The notes: generated from the letters alone by a model not told the origin. A stretch of DNA of 64,000 bases from Pseudomonas chlororaphis subsp. chlororaphis (GCF_003945765.1 NZ_CP027712.1:2356001-2420000); one strand, 5' to 3'. Positions 7,450 through 16,442 are shown, numbered from the stretch's first letter. Numbers and translations are program-made.

Positions 7450-9258
7450 TCAGACCAGGCTGATCATGTCCGCACTGAGTTGCGCGGGGTTGAAGCCGAC
7501 CAGGGTAATGCTGCTGTCTCCCGCCACGATCAGGCTGTCGCTGCCTTGCTGGCTGGTGGCGCTGAGGACGGCGGCCGTGGAGGCGAACAAGGACTTGGAA
7601 AACACCAACTGATCGAAGCCGTTCTGGTGAACGTTGAAGTCGCTGATCACATCATGGCCGAAGCCGCCCACGTCGAAGACAAACAGATCGCTGCCCACTC
7701 CGCCGCTGAGGGTGTCGTTGCCCAGGCCACCCACCAGGATGTCGTTGTGCGCGCCGCCGTAGAGTGCGTCGTTGCCATTGCCGCCGAGCAGGGTGTCGTT
7801 GCCGCTTCCGCCGTGCAGCAGATCATGGCCCGCGCCACCTTCGATAAGGTCGTCGCCGCCCTGGCCGAAGATTAGGTCGCGGGAGGCGGTACCTTTCAGC
7901 AGGTCTGCCAACTGTGTGCCTTCGGTGGCCTTGGCGTAGCTCTTGTCCGACCCGAACAGGCCTTCGAAATCGAGCTTGCTGCCGGTCACGGTAAAGGCCG
8001 GAGTCAAGGCCTGGCCCAGGAGGCCTTCGAACTCGACATGCTCGACGTCGTGCAGCTCCTTGAGGCCGTAACGCCCGTTGGTGTCGTTGAGAAACAGGCT
8101 GCCATCGCTCAGGCGCACGGCTTCGTAACTGGTGACCGTACCCTGCAGGAAGACTTTGTCGTCGCCCACACCGCCGGCGACGACGTCGGTGCCGGTGCTG
8201 ACCCTGAAGCTGTCGTTGCCGGCGAAGCCGTCGAGGAAGTCGTCGTTCCTGCCGTCCTGCAGCTTGTCCGCGCTGTCCGTGCCGAGGAGAAAGGCCGGTG
8301 TGCCGAAGTGGTTGGAGGTGGGGGAGTATTTGTCGCTGACCCAGGTAAAGCTGCGGCTGACCGGGTCGAGGTTGCTGATGACGATGGTGCTGTCACGCTC
8401 GATGTAGTCGTAGAACGTCGACTGGCCGATGCGCTGGATGGGGTTGATGAAAACGCCTTCCAGGTGCGCCACCCAACCGTTGGGATTGATCACGGAGAAG
8501 GGGCCGTTGGGCCAGGTGGGCAAAGCGTAGACCGTGTCGAACAGCACGATGTTGTCGGTGGTCGAGGTGTAGCTGGCGTCACTGCCTTTGAGGGCCGCGA
8601 GAATGGCGCCGCTCAGGTCGGTCTGTTCGCCGATGAGCCGGTGCACGATGTCGTTTTCGAAGCCGAAGTTGAAGATACCGTCGCTGTTGCTGGCCTTTGG
8701 CGACGCCATGCCGAAGTAGTCCGAATCCTTGAAAAAGCCATCGGCCAGGTTTTCCCTGCCCAGGTACATGCTGTTGGTCACGGAGCCGCCCTGGCTGTAG
8801 CCGGTGACCAGCACATCCTTGCCCGTCAGGTTATGGCTGGTGGCGTAGTTCTTGATCGAGTCGAGCAGGTAGTCGTAGCCGTGGATATAGGAGTTGTCGA
8901 TCATTGCCGGGTATCCCAGCAAGTCCATCGGCGAGTTGGTGCCGGCAATCGAAAAGCCCATTTTCACCAGCTTGCCGCTCTCGTCGTATTGGCCGAATAC
9001 CTTGGCCTGGGAGCCGGATACGTTTTCGCCCTTGAAGCTGCCTGTCAGGTCGAGGTGGCTGCCGTCGATGCCCAGGTCGCTGGCGCTGATCTCGCGCCAG
9101 CCCTTGGGCAGGACAAAGGTGTTGCCTTCGCCCAGGACCGCCCCGGGCAAGTGATAGAGCGCGCCTACCGTCGCTACGCCGCTGGTGTAGGTGGCCAGGT
9201 TCCAGGCATCTGAAATCAGCACGCGGCCGTCTTGGCCCTTGTAGTCGAATATCGCCAT
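7450..9258 (-). CDS. Family I.3 RTX lipase / polyurethanase-like esterase, secreted by type I system
   Basis: A 602-residue secreted alpha/beta hydrolase related to Pseudomonas family I.3 lipases and the PueA/PueB polyurethanases. The N-terminal catalytic half contains 'GYSQGG' (Ser155, where the family usually has GHSLGG), 'FENDIV' (Asp) and 'WVAHLEG' (His), the three positions of the family triad. 'TDNIVLFD' and 'DSTIVISNLDP' are also family-typical. Around residues 465-530 there are about six GGxGxD repeats that bind calcium, and the C-terminus is a type I secretion signal without an N-terminal signal peptide. The dedicated ABC exporter is not in the window. The spacing between the N-terminus and the Ser is about 50 residues shorter than in classical members. 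Confidence 0.88.
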   Translation of the reverse strand: MAIFDYKGQDGRVLISDAWNLATYTSGVATVGALYHLPGAVLGEGNTFVLPKGWREISASDLGIDGSHLDLTGSFKGENVSGSQAKVFGQYDESGKLVKMGFSIAGTNSPMDLLGYPAMIDNSYIHGYDYLLDSIKNYATSHNLTGKDVLVTGYSQGGSVTNSMYLGRENLADGFFKDSDYFGMASPKASNSDGIFNFGFENDIVHRLIGEQTDLSGAILAALKGSDASYTSTTDNIVLFDTVYALPTWPNGPFSVINPNGWVAHLEGVFINPIQRIGQSTFYDYIERDSTIVISNLDPVSRSFTWVSDKYSPTSNHFGTPAFLLGTDSADKLQDGRNDDFLDGFAGNDSFRVSTGTDVVAGGVGDDKVFLQGTVTSYEAVRLSDGSLFLNDTNGRYGLKELHDVEHVEFEGLLGQALTPAFTVTGSKLDFEGLFGSDKSYAKATEGTQLADLLKGTASRDLIFGQGGDDLIEGGAGHDLLHGGSGNDTLLGGNGNDALYGGAHNDILVGGLGNDTLSGGVGSDLFVFDVGGFGHDVISDFNVHQNGFDQLVFSKSLFASTAAVLSATSQQGSDSLIVAGDSSITLVGFNPAQLSADMISLV

Positions 9259-9539
9259 GGTTCGTTTTCCCTCACAAACTAAAAAGTCATGAACAAAAAC
9301 AAGAGCTGAAGTCTTCTTGTTCTTCTTCGCTCGGATTTCGGAGCCTGGTGACTGCGCGCTCCGGAATCTGCGCCCAAGCTACTCATTCATTTGGAGGGTG
9401 TGGGCCAGGCAAGGGGGACATTGGCACGATCGTCCTAGTAAAAGCCCGATCCAGCCGCTATAAATCCGGCGTCATTACAGTTTGGTTAGCTCGAGGGTGG
9501 CTTGCAGCCGCCCATCCTCTCTACCTTCCAGCCCGGGCG

Positions 9540-10094
9540 TCAGCCGCGGCGGCGAACCCTGAGCAACATGCGCGCAAGAATGTCGTCCTTGTCGAAGAAG
9601 TGATGCTTGAACGCCGCCAGCACGTGGACCAGGATCAAGGCGCCGGCGCCCCAGGACAGCAGGCGATGTATCCACATGGCCAGGTCGTAGCGGGACTGAT
9701 CCACCGGCGCTATGGGCGGCAGGTTGAACAGACCCAGCAGCGGTATCGGGTGACCGGCGACCGAACTCCAGTACCAGCCCGAAAGCGGCACGGCCAACAT
9801 GGCGATCAGGTAGAGCAGGGCGTGGGCGATATGGGCGATACCGGACATCGCCCTGGAGACGCTGCTGGGCATGGCCGGGTAGCGGTGGGTCAAGCGATAG
9901 CAGAGCCGGGCAAGCAGCAGGAACAGCACGGTGCTGGCAATCGCCTTGTGCACGAAGACCGCCGGGCCGCCCCTGGGCACATCGCCACGCAGGTTGGCGG
10001 AGTAAAAACCGATCAGCCAGGCGCCGATGATGATCAGCGCCATGCTCCAGTGGAAAAGCCGTGCTGCCAGACTGTAGGAAGAGGAAGCATTCAT
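9540..10094 (-). CDS. Cytochrome b561
   Basis: A 184-residue integral membrane protein with four hydrophobic segments and histidines placed as in bacterial cytochrome b561 ('LAARLFHWSMALIII', 'VFVHKAIAST', 'MWIHRLLSWGAGALILVHVLAA'). It should hold two b-type haems and pass electrons from ubiquinol, in E. coli to superoxide. It is divergent from a MarR regulator, with a perfect dyad between them, which suggests control by that regulator. Confidence 0.85.
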   Translation of the reverse strand: MNASSSYSLAARLFHWSMALIIIGAWLIGFYSANLRGDVPRGGPAVFVHKAIASTVLFLLLARLCYRLTHRYPAMPSSVSRAMSGIAHIAHALLYLIAMLAVPLSGWYWSSVAGHPIPLLGLFNLPPIAPVDQSRYDLAMWIHRLLSWGAGALILVHVLAAFKHHFFDKDDILARMLLRVRRRG

Positions 10095-10240
10095 AGGGAC
10101 AATCTGCCGTTGTGAAAGGTGGAAGGACTCCGGGTTGCCGTCGGTTGAGTCAACCGGGTGTCGCCTCCTTGGCTCGGAACGCGATGGCGGCCTTGGGTCG
10201 AGGGCGATCGCGGAAGGAGTATTTCAACAGATATTTGTAT

Positions 10241-10270
10241 TTACAAGTGTTGCATTTGCAATAGTTGTAA
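10241..10270. promoter_or_regulatory. Inverted repeat, likely MarR operator
   Basis: A 30-base dyad: TTACAA-N3-TTGCA-TT-TGCAA-N3-TTGTAA. All arms pair perfectly. It lies in the AT-rich gap between the divergent cytochrome b561 and MarR genes, as expected for a shared operator. Confidence 0.6.
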
Positions 10271-10403
10271 GTGCATGTTTTCCACCATCTCCATTCGGCC
10301 AGTGTCGAATGAAAGGGACAGGCGCATTTCACCGGATCAGCTCAACGACGTAACATGCCCCCGCGCAGAGCCGTCTCAGCAATGGATACCGAGGTCTGAA
10401 CCT

Positions 10404-10859
10404 TTGAACAGTTACTGTTTTTCCACCGCCGTCCCTTACCTGGTCACTCGTGTCGGGGTGCGCATGGGCGAGTGTTTTTCCCAGGAGCTTGGCGAGCATG
10501 GCCTGACGCTGGTCATGTACCGAGTGCTTGCGGTGCTTCGGGAACAGGGCGGGCTCAGCCTTGGCGAGCTGGGCGGACGGGTTTCGGCGGAGATCTCCAC
10601 CTTGTCGCGGCAAGTGACCAACATGCAGAAGCTGGGGCTGATCCTGCGCGAGCGGCAGGACGCCAATGGCCGTCAGGTCTGCATCAGCCTGACGCCCGCG
10701 GGGTTGGCCCTGGTGGAGTCGCTGGTACCACGGGCGATGTATTGGGAGGAGGTGGCCATCCAGGGTTTCAGCGAGGCGGAAGTGGAGCAGCTCAAAGCCA
10801 TGCTGATGCGCATGCACGCCAACCTGGCGAAGGTGCCGGACGTGTCGACAACCTACTGA
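10404..10859 (+). CDS. MarR-family transcriptional regulator
   Basis: A 151-residue winged-helix protein. 'MYRVLAVLREQGGLSLGELGGRVSAEISTLSRQVTNMQKLGLILRERQDANGRQVCISLTPAG' is the MarR DNA-binding core and wing. I place the start at TTG 10404: a GAGGT site lies 8 bases upstream, the length fits the family, and the extended frame upstream is not MarR-like and runs through the operator region. Likely represses itself and the divergent cytochrome b561 gene; the ligand is unknown. Confidence 0.85.
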   Translation: MNSYCFSTAVPYLVTRVGVRMGECFSQELGEHGLTLVMYRVLAVLREQGGLSLGELGGRVSAEISTLSRQVTNMQKLGLILRERQDANGRQVCISLTPAGLALVESLVPRAMYWEEVAIQGFSEAEVEQLKAMLMRMHANLAKVPDVSTTY

Positions 10860-10950
10860 AAATACCCCGTTGCACAAGGCTGGCCGGGCACATCGAGGTT
10901 TCAGCGAAGCCGCACTGAAACCGCCCTGTGCCCGGCGAACAATCCCCGCC

Positions 10951-12219
10951 TTACCCCCAGCGCCGGAACAGCACGCTGGCATTCACCCCGCCAAAGCCGA
11001 AGCCGTTGGACATGGCGTATTCCATCGCCAGCGGCTGGGCCTGGCCACGAATCAGGTTGAGGCCTTTGGCGCCGGCATCCGGGTTTTCCAGGTTGAGGGT
11101 GGCGGGGGCGATCTGGTCGCGCAGCGCCAGGATGGTGAAGATCGCTTCGATCCCGCCGGCGGCGCCCAGCAGGTGGCCGGTGGCCGACTTGGTCGAGGCG
11201 ATGGCCAGGTCGCTGTGGTTGCCAAACACGCTCTTGATCGCCGCCAGTTCGCCTTTGTCGCCCACCGGGGTCGAGGTCGCGTGGGCGTTCAGGTGCCGGA
11301 CCTGGGACGGCTCGACGCCGGCCTGACGCAACGCCTGCTGCATGGCGCGGCGGGCACCGTCGCCGTCCTCCGGCCCGGCGGTCATGTGATAGGCGTCGGC
11401 GCTGGTGCCGTAGCCCACCAGTTCGGCGATCGGCGTGGCGCCCCGGACCAGGGCGTGTTCCAGCTCCTCGATCACCAGCAGCCCGGCGCCTTCGCCCATC
11501 ACGAAGCCGTCGCGCGCCTGGTCGAAGGGCCGCGATGCGCGTTCCGGCGTGTCGTTGAAATCGCTCGACAGGGCGCGCGCGGCCGCGAAACCGGCCAGGC
11601 TGACCCGGTGAATCGTGGCTTCCGTGCCACCGCAGACCGCGACGTCGATCTCCCCGGCGCGAATCATCCGCGCGGCGTCGCCGATGGCCTGGACGCCCGC
11701 GGCGCAGGCCGTCACCGGCGTGCCCAGCGGCCCCTTCAGGCCATGCTGGATCGACACATGACCGGCGGCCATATTGCTGAGGAAGGACGGAATGGTGAAC
11801 GGTGAAAGACGGCGCGGCCCCTTGCTGTCGGTGGTGCGCACGGCGTCGGCGATGGCCGGGAAACCGCCCACGCCCGACGCGATGATGGTGGCGGTACGTT
11901 CCTGCGCCTCTGCCGTCTGCGGCGCCCAGCCGGCCTGGGCCAGCGCCTCCTGGGCGGCGGCGAGGGCGAACAGGATGAAGCGGTCCATCTTGCGCTGTTC
12001 CTTGGGCGCCAGCAGCGCGTCCGGATCGAAGCCGGCCTGAGGGTCCTGGATGCGGTCGGGAACCTGGCCGCCGATGCTGATCGGCAGGTCGCCGATCAGT
12101 TCTTCCGGTAGCCGGCGGATACCCGATTGCCCGGCCAGCAGGCGTTGCCAGACCTGTTCGACGCCGCAGCCCAGCGGGGTCAATGCGCCCATGCCGGTGA
12201 CGACAATGCGTTTGTTCAT
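10951..12219 (-). CDS. 3-oxoacyl-ACP synthase II-like ketosynthase (second FabF)
   Basis: A 422-residue condensing enzyme with the complete KAS II catalytic set: active-site Cys in 'VTACAAG', first His in 'NAHATSTPVGD' and second His in 'KSATGHLLGAAGG', plus 'GFGFGGVNAS' near the C-terminus. It would elongate fatty acyl-ACP with malonyl-ACP. There are no other fab genes around it, so it is probably an accessory copy rather than the housekeeping fabF, which normally sits with acpP. It starts at the ATG with GAAGGAGCTGAAGGT upstream. It faces an HxlR regulator across a 114-base gap holding a near-perfect dyad. Confidence 0.85.
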   Translation of the reverse strand: MNKRIVVTGMGALTPLGCGVEQVWQRLLAGQSGIRRLPEELIGDLPISIGGQVPDRIQDPQAGFDPDALLAPKEQRKMDRFILFALAAAQEALAQAGWAPQTAEAQERTATIIASGVGGFPAIADAVRTTDSKGPRRLSPFTIPSFLSNMAAGHVSIQHGLKGPLGTPVTACAAGVQAIGDAARMIRAGEIDVAVCGGTEATIHRVSLAGFAAARALSSDFNDTPERASRPFDQARDGFVMGEGAGLLVIEELEHALVRGATPIAELVGYGTSADAYHMTAGPEDGDGARRAMQQALRQAGVEPSQVRHLNAHATSTPVGDKGELAAIKSVFGNHSDLAIASTKSATGHLLGAAGGIEAIFTILALRDQIAPATLNLENPDAGAKGLNLIRGQAQPLAMEYAMSNGFGFGGVNASVLFRRWG

Positions 12220-12268
12220 GACCTTCAGCTCCTTCATCTCGTGTGGGGTGTGTCGCTCTATGGACGTC

Positions 12269-12285
12269 ACTATCATCATGAAAGT
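12269..12285. promoter_or_regulatory. Palindrome, likely HxlR operator
   Basis: ACTATCATCATGAAAGT is symmetrical except at the centre and two internal positions (ACTnTCATnATGAnAGT). It lies midway between the divergent ketosynthase and HxlR genes. Confidence 0.5.
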
Positions 12286-12333
12286 AACATGCCCGAACCA
12301 CAAATACGCAACTGCGAAATCCGAGGAACCGCC

Positions 12334-12840
12334 ATGCAACGCAAGACCCTCCTTCACGACGAATGCCCGATTGCCCGTAGTCTGGAACGGGTGGGCGAGT
12401 GGTGGAGCATCCTGATCATGCGCGATGCCCTGCATGGCCTGCGGCGTTTCGAGGAGTTTTCCCGCAGTCTGCAGATCGCTCCCAACATGCTCACCCGGCG
12501 TTTGAATTCGCTGGTCGAGGACGGCTTGCTGGAGCGTCAGGCCTACAGTCAGCGGCCGCTGCGCTACCAATATGTACCGACGGCCCGGGGCGAGGATTTT
12601 CGTGTGGTGCTGATGGCGTTCGTCGCCTGGGGCAATCGTCATTACGCGCCGGAAGGGGAAAGCGTGCAGATCGTCGAGCGCGCCACCGGCAGGCCGGTGC
12701 GGCCGATGATGGCCGACCTGGCCGATGGCCGCCCGGTGCCGCTGGAGGCGTGCACGGTCCAGGCCGGGCCGATGGCCAGCGAAGGCATACGTCAGCGGCT
12801 GGGGGGCCTGCGGGCGATGGAGGCCGAGGGCGAGGCCTGA
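12334..12840 (+). CDS. HxlR-family transcriptional regulator
   Basis: A 168-residue protein with the HxlR winged-helix signature: 'CPIARSLERVGEWWSILIMRDALHGLRRFEEFSRSLQIAPNMLTRRLNSLVEDGLLER' followed by the wing 'RPLRYQYVPTARGEDF'. The single Cys near the N-terminus (residue 10) is at the position used for redox or electrophile sensing in many HxlR proteins. GAGGA lies 6 bases before the ATG. It probably controls the divergent ketosynthase. Confidence 0.88.
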   Translation: MQRKTLLHDECPIARSLERVGEWWSILIMRDALHGLRRFEEFSRSLQIAPNMLTRRLNSLVEDGLLERQAYSQRPLRYQYVPTARGEDFRVVLMAFVAWGNRHYAPEGESVQIVERATGRPVRPMMADLADGRPVPLEACTVQAGPMASEGIRQRLGGLRAMEAEGEA

Positions 12841-12887
12841 GAGGCCGCGAATCGCCGCGGCCCCCCTGGCTTAACGACAGGCGCTTG

Positions 12888-13301
12888 TCACTGGTCCTTT
12901 TCGCAGTTGACCATCCACGAGGCGCCGAAGCGGTCGACCAGCATGCCGAAGCGCGCCGCCCAGAAGGTGGCCTCCAGCGGCATCTGCACAGTGCCCTGGT
13001 CCGCCAGCGCGGCGAACACCCGCTCGGCCTCGGCGATGCTGTCGACATTCAGCGATATCGAGCAGCCGTGGATACCCGAATATGGCCGGTCGGGCGTGCT
13101 GTCCGAACCCATGATGGCCTGGTCGCCCACCAGCAGGCGGGTGTGGATGACCCGGTCGTGACACTCGGCGGGAACATGGTCGCGGGCGGGGCTTTCGCCG
13201 AAGGTCATCATCACTTCGAGGGTGCCTTGCAGGCACTGGGCGTAGAACTTGAAGGCGGCGGCGCAATCGCCGTTGAAGATCAGGTAGGGATTGATTTTCA
13301 T
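12888..13301 (-). CDS. VOC-family protein, PhnB/YjdN-like
   Basis: A 137-residue two-module glyoxalase/bleomycin-resistance fold protein: 'MKINPYLIFNGDCAAAFKFYAQCLQG' at the start, 'HTRLLVGDQAIMGSD' in the middle and 'LEATFWAARFGMLVDRFGASWMVNC' at the end are typical of PhnB-like proteins. These are usually uncharacterised metal-binding enzymes or decayed demethylubiquinone methyltransferase-like folds. It stands alone between two regulator/enzyme units; the substrate is unknown. Confidence 0.8.
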   Translation of the reverse strand: MKINPYLIFNGDCAAAFKFYAQCLQGTLEVMMTFGESPARDHVPAECHDRVIHTRLLVGDQAIMGSDSTPDRPYSGIHGCSISLNVDSIAEAERVFAALADQGTVQMPLEATFWAARFGMLVDRFGASWMVNCEKDQ

Positions 13302-13516
13302 GCTGGGACTCCCGGATGGCAGGGGCCGCGGGCGCGCCGGGTGAGCCGGCCCGCTGGCAAAAGCTGATGGGGTGAGGCCTCCCCTAGCAAAGCCTAAACC
13401 TGTGTGGCAGTGGGCTTGTTTTTAGACGGATTTCTCATGGCCCCGTGGCGGGTTATCACCCTTGGGGCACCCCTGTCAGGCCCGCCGCCCGGTTGGCGGC
13501 GGGCCTAGGCTGGTGG

Positions 13517-14980
13517 CTACACCAGCCGGGTCTGGGGCATACCCAGCAGGCCAGTCAGGCGGTCCATGATCGCCTGTTGCCGGGCGCGGTCGGCCAGGTA
13601 GTCGGCCTCGGCGCCGGCCACATCGGCCGAGCAGTGCGGGCAGGTGGTTTCGTGGGCATGGATGTACTGCCAGCAGCCGCGGCACAGCGCCAGCTGGGTG
13701 GGCAGGCGTCCTTCCTCGGGGGATTTCTGCCCCTGGTTGATCCACGCCAGCTTGATCACCTGGCCGCTGTCGCTGACGCTGCTGACCGTCTCGCCGGTGT
13801 CGATGCGTTCGGTGATCAGGTCGAAGCGACCGACCGCAAATGACGCCTGGGCGGCGTCCTCGAGTTTGACGATGCGTTCGCGCAGGCCCTTCTTCTGCAG
13901 GTCCAGGGCGCGGTAGTGGCAGTACGGATTGTTGCCGGGCTTGCCCAGCAGCGAGTGCGAGGTCCAGGTGCAGCCGCCGCGGCACACGTCGTTGTAGTAG
14001 CAGGTGCGGCAATAACCCCAGAGGTCGTCGACCGAACGCAGGCGGCCAAAATGCATGCCCTCGCTGTAGTGCCAGATGTCGTGCAGGTTCATGTCGCGCA
14101 CATTGCCGCCGGAAAACCCCACCGTCGCCAGCGAAGGGCAGCCCTTGACCGTGCCGTCGGCTTCCAGGGCCAGCACCGTTTGCCCGGCGGCGCAGCCGCT
14201 CCAGTGCACGCGTTCGTCGCCGAAGCCGCGCCACATATGCTCGTAAGGGCCGTAGTAACCGATGTTGTTGCCCACGTTCATCAGCAGGCCGCGTTCCTGG
14301 CCTTCGCGGTAGAGACGCGCGAGCAGCGGCATCACTTCCAGCAGTTGATAGGGTTGCAGCAGCAGTTCCGGGTGGTCCACCGCGTTGCCCATGGCCACCG
14401 TCAGCTGGATCTGCCAATGGGTGGCGCCCAGTTCGATGATCTGGTTCATCAGCTCCGGCAAGTCGGGCAGGGTGGCCGCGCCGATCTGCGTGTTGACGCT
14501 GACCGCGAGCCCGGCCTGCTTGGCCCGGCGCAGGGTGTCCACGGCCTTGTCGAAGGAGCCTGGGACATTGCGCACGGCGTCGTGCAAGGGCGCCAGGCCG
14601 TCCAGCGAAACCCCCACGCCGTTGAGCCCGGCCTCCACCGCGGCCTGCATTTTCGCCGGGGTCAGGTTGCGCCCGCCGGTCTGGATCGCGCAGTAGATGC
14701 CGTGGTCGTGGATGGCCTGGATCAGGCGGGTCCAGTCCTTGCGCAAATAGGCTTCGCCGCCGATCAGGGTGACTTCCCGCGTGCCGAGGGCGGCGAGGGC
14801 GTCGATCACGTCGAGGCATTCCTGGGTGTTCAATTCATTGGGGCGTCGGTGGCCGGCGCGCGAGCCGCAATGCAGGCATTTGAGGTCGCATGCGAGGGTG
14901 ATTTCCCAGACCACATGCACCGGTACGTAACGCTTGAGGTCGGTTTCGCTGAGGTAGCGGGCGGGGCGATTGGCTGACAT
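13517..14980 (-). CDS. Radical SAM/SPASM maturase associated with GDL-motif peptides
   Basis: A 487-residue peptide-modifying radical SAM enzyme. The SAM cluster motif CxxxCxxC is Cys31, Cys35, Cys38 ('ACDLKCLHC'), followed by 'IGGEAYLR'. A SPASM domain for auxiliary Fe-S clusters has Cys263, 281, 324, 327, 333, 337 and 354. The last 60 residues hold a zinc-ribbon-like CxxC...CxxC (433, 436, 447, 450), unusual for SPASM proteins and possibly for binding the substrates. AAGGA lies 7 bases before the chosen ATG. It is the last gene of a four-gene unit with three small proteins carrying GDL or GNL motifs, so it most likely modifies them. The chemistry is not known to me. Confidence 0.85.
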   Translation of the reverse strand: MSANRPARYLSETDLKRYVPVHVVWEITLACDLKCLHCGSRAGHRRPNELNTQECLDVIDALAALGTREVTLIGGEAYLRKDWTRLIQAIHDHGIYCAIQTGGRNLTPAKMQAAVEAGLNGVGVSLDGLAPLHDAVRNVPGSFDKAVDTLRRAKQAGLAVSVNTQIGAATLPDLPELMNQIIELGATHWQIQLTVAMGNAVDHPELLLQPYQLLEVMPLLARLYREGQERGLLMNVGNNIGYYGPYEHMWRGFGDERVHWSGCAAGQTVLALEADGTVKGCPSLATVGFSGGNVRDMNLHDIWHYSEGMHFGRLRSVDDLWGYCRTCYYNDVCRGGCTWTSHSLLGKPGNNPYCHYRALDLQKKGLRERIVKLEDAAQASFAVGRFDLITERIDTGETVSSVSDSGQVIKLAWINQGQKSPEEGRLPTQLALCRGCWQYIHAHETTCPHCSADVAGAEADYLADRARQQAIMDRLTGLLGMPQTRLV

Positions 14981-15128
14981 GGACAGTCCTTTGCGCGCAC
15001 ACAGGCGCGCGGCACGAACCTGGCGGATGTCCGCGCCGTCCCTGGCGATGCCGGCCCGGGCGGACAAAGGGTTTGCCAGTGGGGACCCGGGCCTGGCCCT
15101 GAGGAAGGCCAGGCCCGGACGCCACCTT

Positions 15129-15710
15129 TCAGCGAGCTTCGAGGCGGGCGATCTCGGCGTTCAGCTGCTGCAAGGCGCTGCGCAGCGCATCGCCGCTGGC
15201 CAGTTGCTGCTCGCCCTGGCGGACGACCGCCTTGAGCTGCGCCAGGTCACCGCTGCTTTGCGCCTGCTGCACCGCTACCGCATACAGCGGCACGGGGTGA
15301 TGAGGCACGGGCTCGGGGTGCGGGATCGACGCCTGGCTGACCGTGGCGTGCTGCACGTCCTGCCAGCTGCCCTGGTAGCAGTATTTGTAGCTGGCGAAAC
15401 CGCTGGCCCAGTCGAGCCCGAGAATCCCGTGCAGCTGGAAGGTCGCGGCGATCTGGCTGGTCGGGCCGCTGGGGTTGCCGGTCAGGCTCAGGATGATGTG
15501 GCCTTCGGTCGACGGGTGCAGCTGTAACTGGGAATAGTCGCCCCACACGTCGGCGAAGAAGTTCACCGGCGGGTAGGTGCTCTTGAACACTCGGGCCACG
15601 CCGCTGACTTTTTTCTGCACGGTGTTGACCAACAGGTCGAGGGTCAGAACCGGGGCACCCAACAGCCCCGTGGTGGCTTGGATGCGGGTATGGAACAGTC
15701 CAGTTTGCAT
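15129..15710 (-). CDS. GDL-motif protein: DUF1842 + DUF1843 (candidate maturase substrate)
   Basis: A 193-residue protein. Residues 1-135 are a beta-rich domain of the DUF1842 type ('GLFHTRI...GAPVLTLDLLV', 'DVWGDYS', 'FQLHGILGLDWASGFASYKY'). A Pro/His-rich linker leads to a C-terminal DUF1843 segment 'PLYAVAVQQAQSSGDLAQLK' with GDL at 154-156, ending 'AEIARLEAR'. The same 54-residue tail occurs in the two upstream genes. AAGGAG precedes the ATG. There is no signal peptide. It probably acts as a precursor or scaffold for the radical SAM enzyme encoded next. Confidence 0.8.
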   Translation of the reverse strand: MQTGLFHTRIQATTGLLGAPVLTLDLLVNTVQKKVSGVARVFKSTYPPVNFFADVWGDYSQLQLHPSTEGHIILSLTGNPSGPTSQIAATFQLHGILGLDWASGFASYKYCYQGSWQDVQHATVSQASIPHPEPVPHHPVPLYAVAVQQAQSSGDLAQLKAVVRQGEQQLASGDALRSALQQLNAEIARLEAR

Positions 15711-15763
15711 GGTGCAACTCCTTGTTCTTGTTCAGGGAAGCCGGATGGGTTGGCGCGCCATGG

Positions 15764-16408
15764 TCAGCGCCGCTCGAGCCTGCCGATCTCGTCCTTGGCC
15801 GCGTCCAGCGCGCTGCGCAGCTGGGGCAATTGCTCCAGTTGCTGCTGGGCCAGGCTGGCCAGGCTCTTCATCTGGGCCAGGTCGCCGCTGGCGATGGCGC
15901 CATGGATCGGCGCGGCATACAGCGGGGTGATCGGTGGATAGGGCAGCAGGACCGGGCCGGGCTCCAGCGGTATCGGCAAGGCTGAGAAGGCGTAGGAGGG
16001 CACCGACTCGACGAGGTGGGCGGGAACGTTCTCCACCGATACCCAGCGCTGGCCGTTGTAGTACTGGTAGTTGGCGATGCCGTTCTTCCAGTCGTGATCC
16101 ACCACCAGTTGAATCTTGAAAGTGATGATCGAGTTCGAGCCCGGCCCGCCCTGATTACCCTGGGCGGTGACCAGGATCTTGCTGGTGCTGGGTGGCATGA
16201 CGGTCAGGTAGGTGTATTGCCCCCACACATCGGACTGCAGCTCCAGCGGCGGGTTGGTGGCCTGGGTCACCAGCGAGGTGCCGCGCACGGTCTGCTCGGG
16301 GGTGTAGACCAGAAGGTCGAGGGTGAGGCTCGGCGCGCCGGGGATCGAAGTGCCGATCCGGTAGCTGAGGGGAAACAAGCCAAGATTGGACGAAGTGGAA
16401 CCGGACAT
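15764..16408 (-). CDS. GDL-motif protein: DUF1842 + DUF1843, paralogue of the next gene
   Basis: A 214-residue paralogue of the downstream GDL protein with the same two-part build: a DUF1842-type domain ('GLFPLSYRIGTSIPGAPSLTL', 'DVWGQYTYL', 'DHDWKNGIANYQYY'), a Pro-rich linker and a C-terminal DUF1843 segment 'PLYAAPIHGAIASGDLAQMK' with GDL at 175-177, ending 'EIGRLERR'. GGAGG lies 7 bases before the ATG. It starts 34 bases after the small peptide gene and ends 53 bases before its paralogue, so all are likely one transcript. Confidence 0.8.
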   Translation of the reverse strand: MSGSTSSNLGLFPLSYRIGTSIPGAPSLTLDLLVYTPEQTVRGTSLVTQATNPPLELQSDVWGQYTYLTVMPPSTSKILVTAQGNQGGPGSNSIITFKIQLVVDHDWKNGIANYQYYNGQRWVSVENVPAHLVESVPSYAFSALPIPLEPGPVLLPYPPITPLYAAPIHGAIASGDLAQMKSLASLAQQQLEQLPQLRSALDAAKDEIGRLERR

Positions 16409-16442
16409 GATTGCCTCCAGTGCATTAGAAAATGGAACGGCC

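Noticed and set aside
7450..9258. Naming the RTX lipase pueA or lipA
   Set aside because: The nucleophile motif and N-terminal length differ from both, so no symbol is given.
12220..12642. Upstream extension of the ketosynthase frame
   Set aside because: It overlaps the HxlR gene and the divergent promoter; the MNKRIVVTGMGA start is the normal N-terminus of KAS II enzymes.
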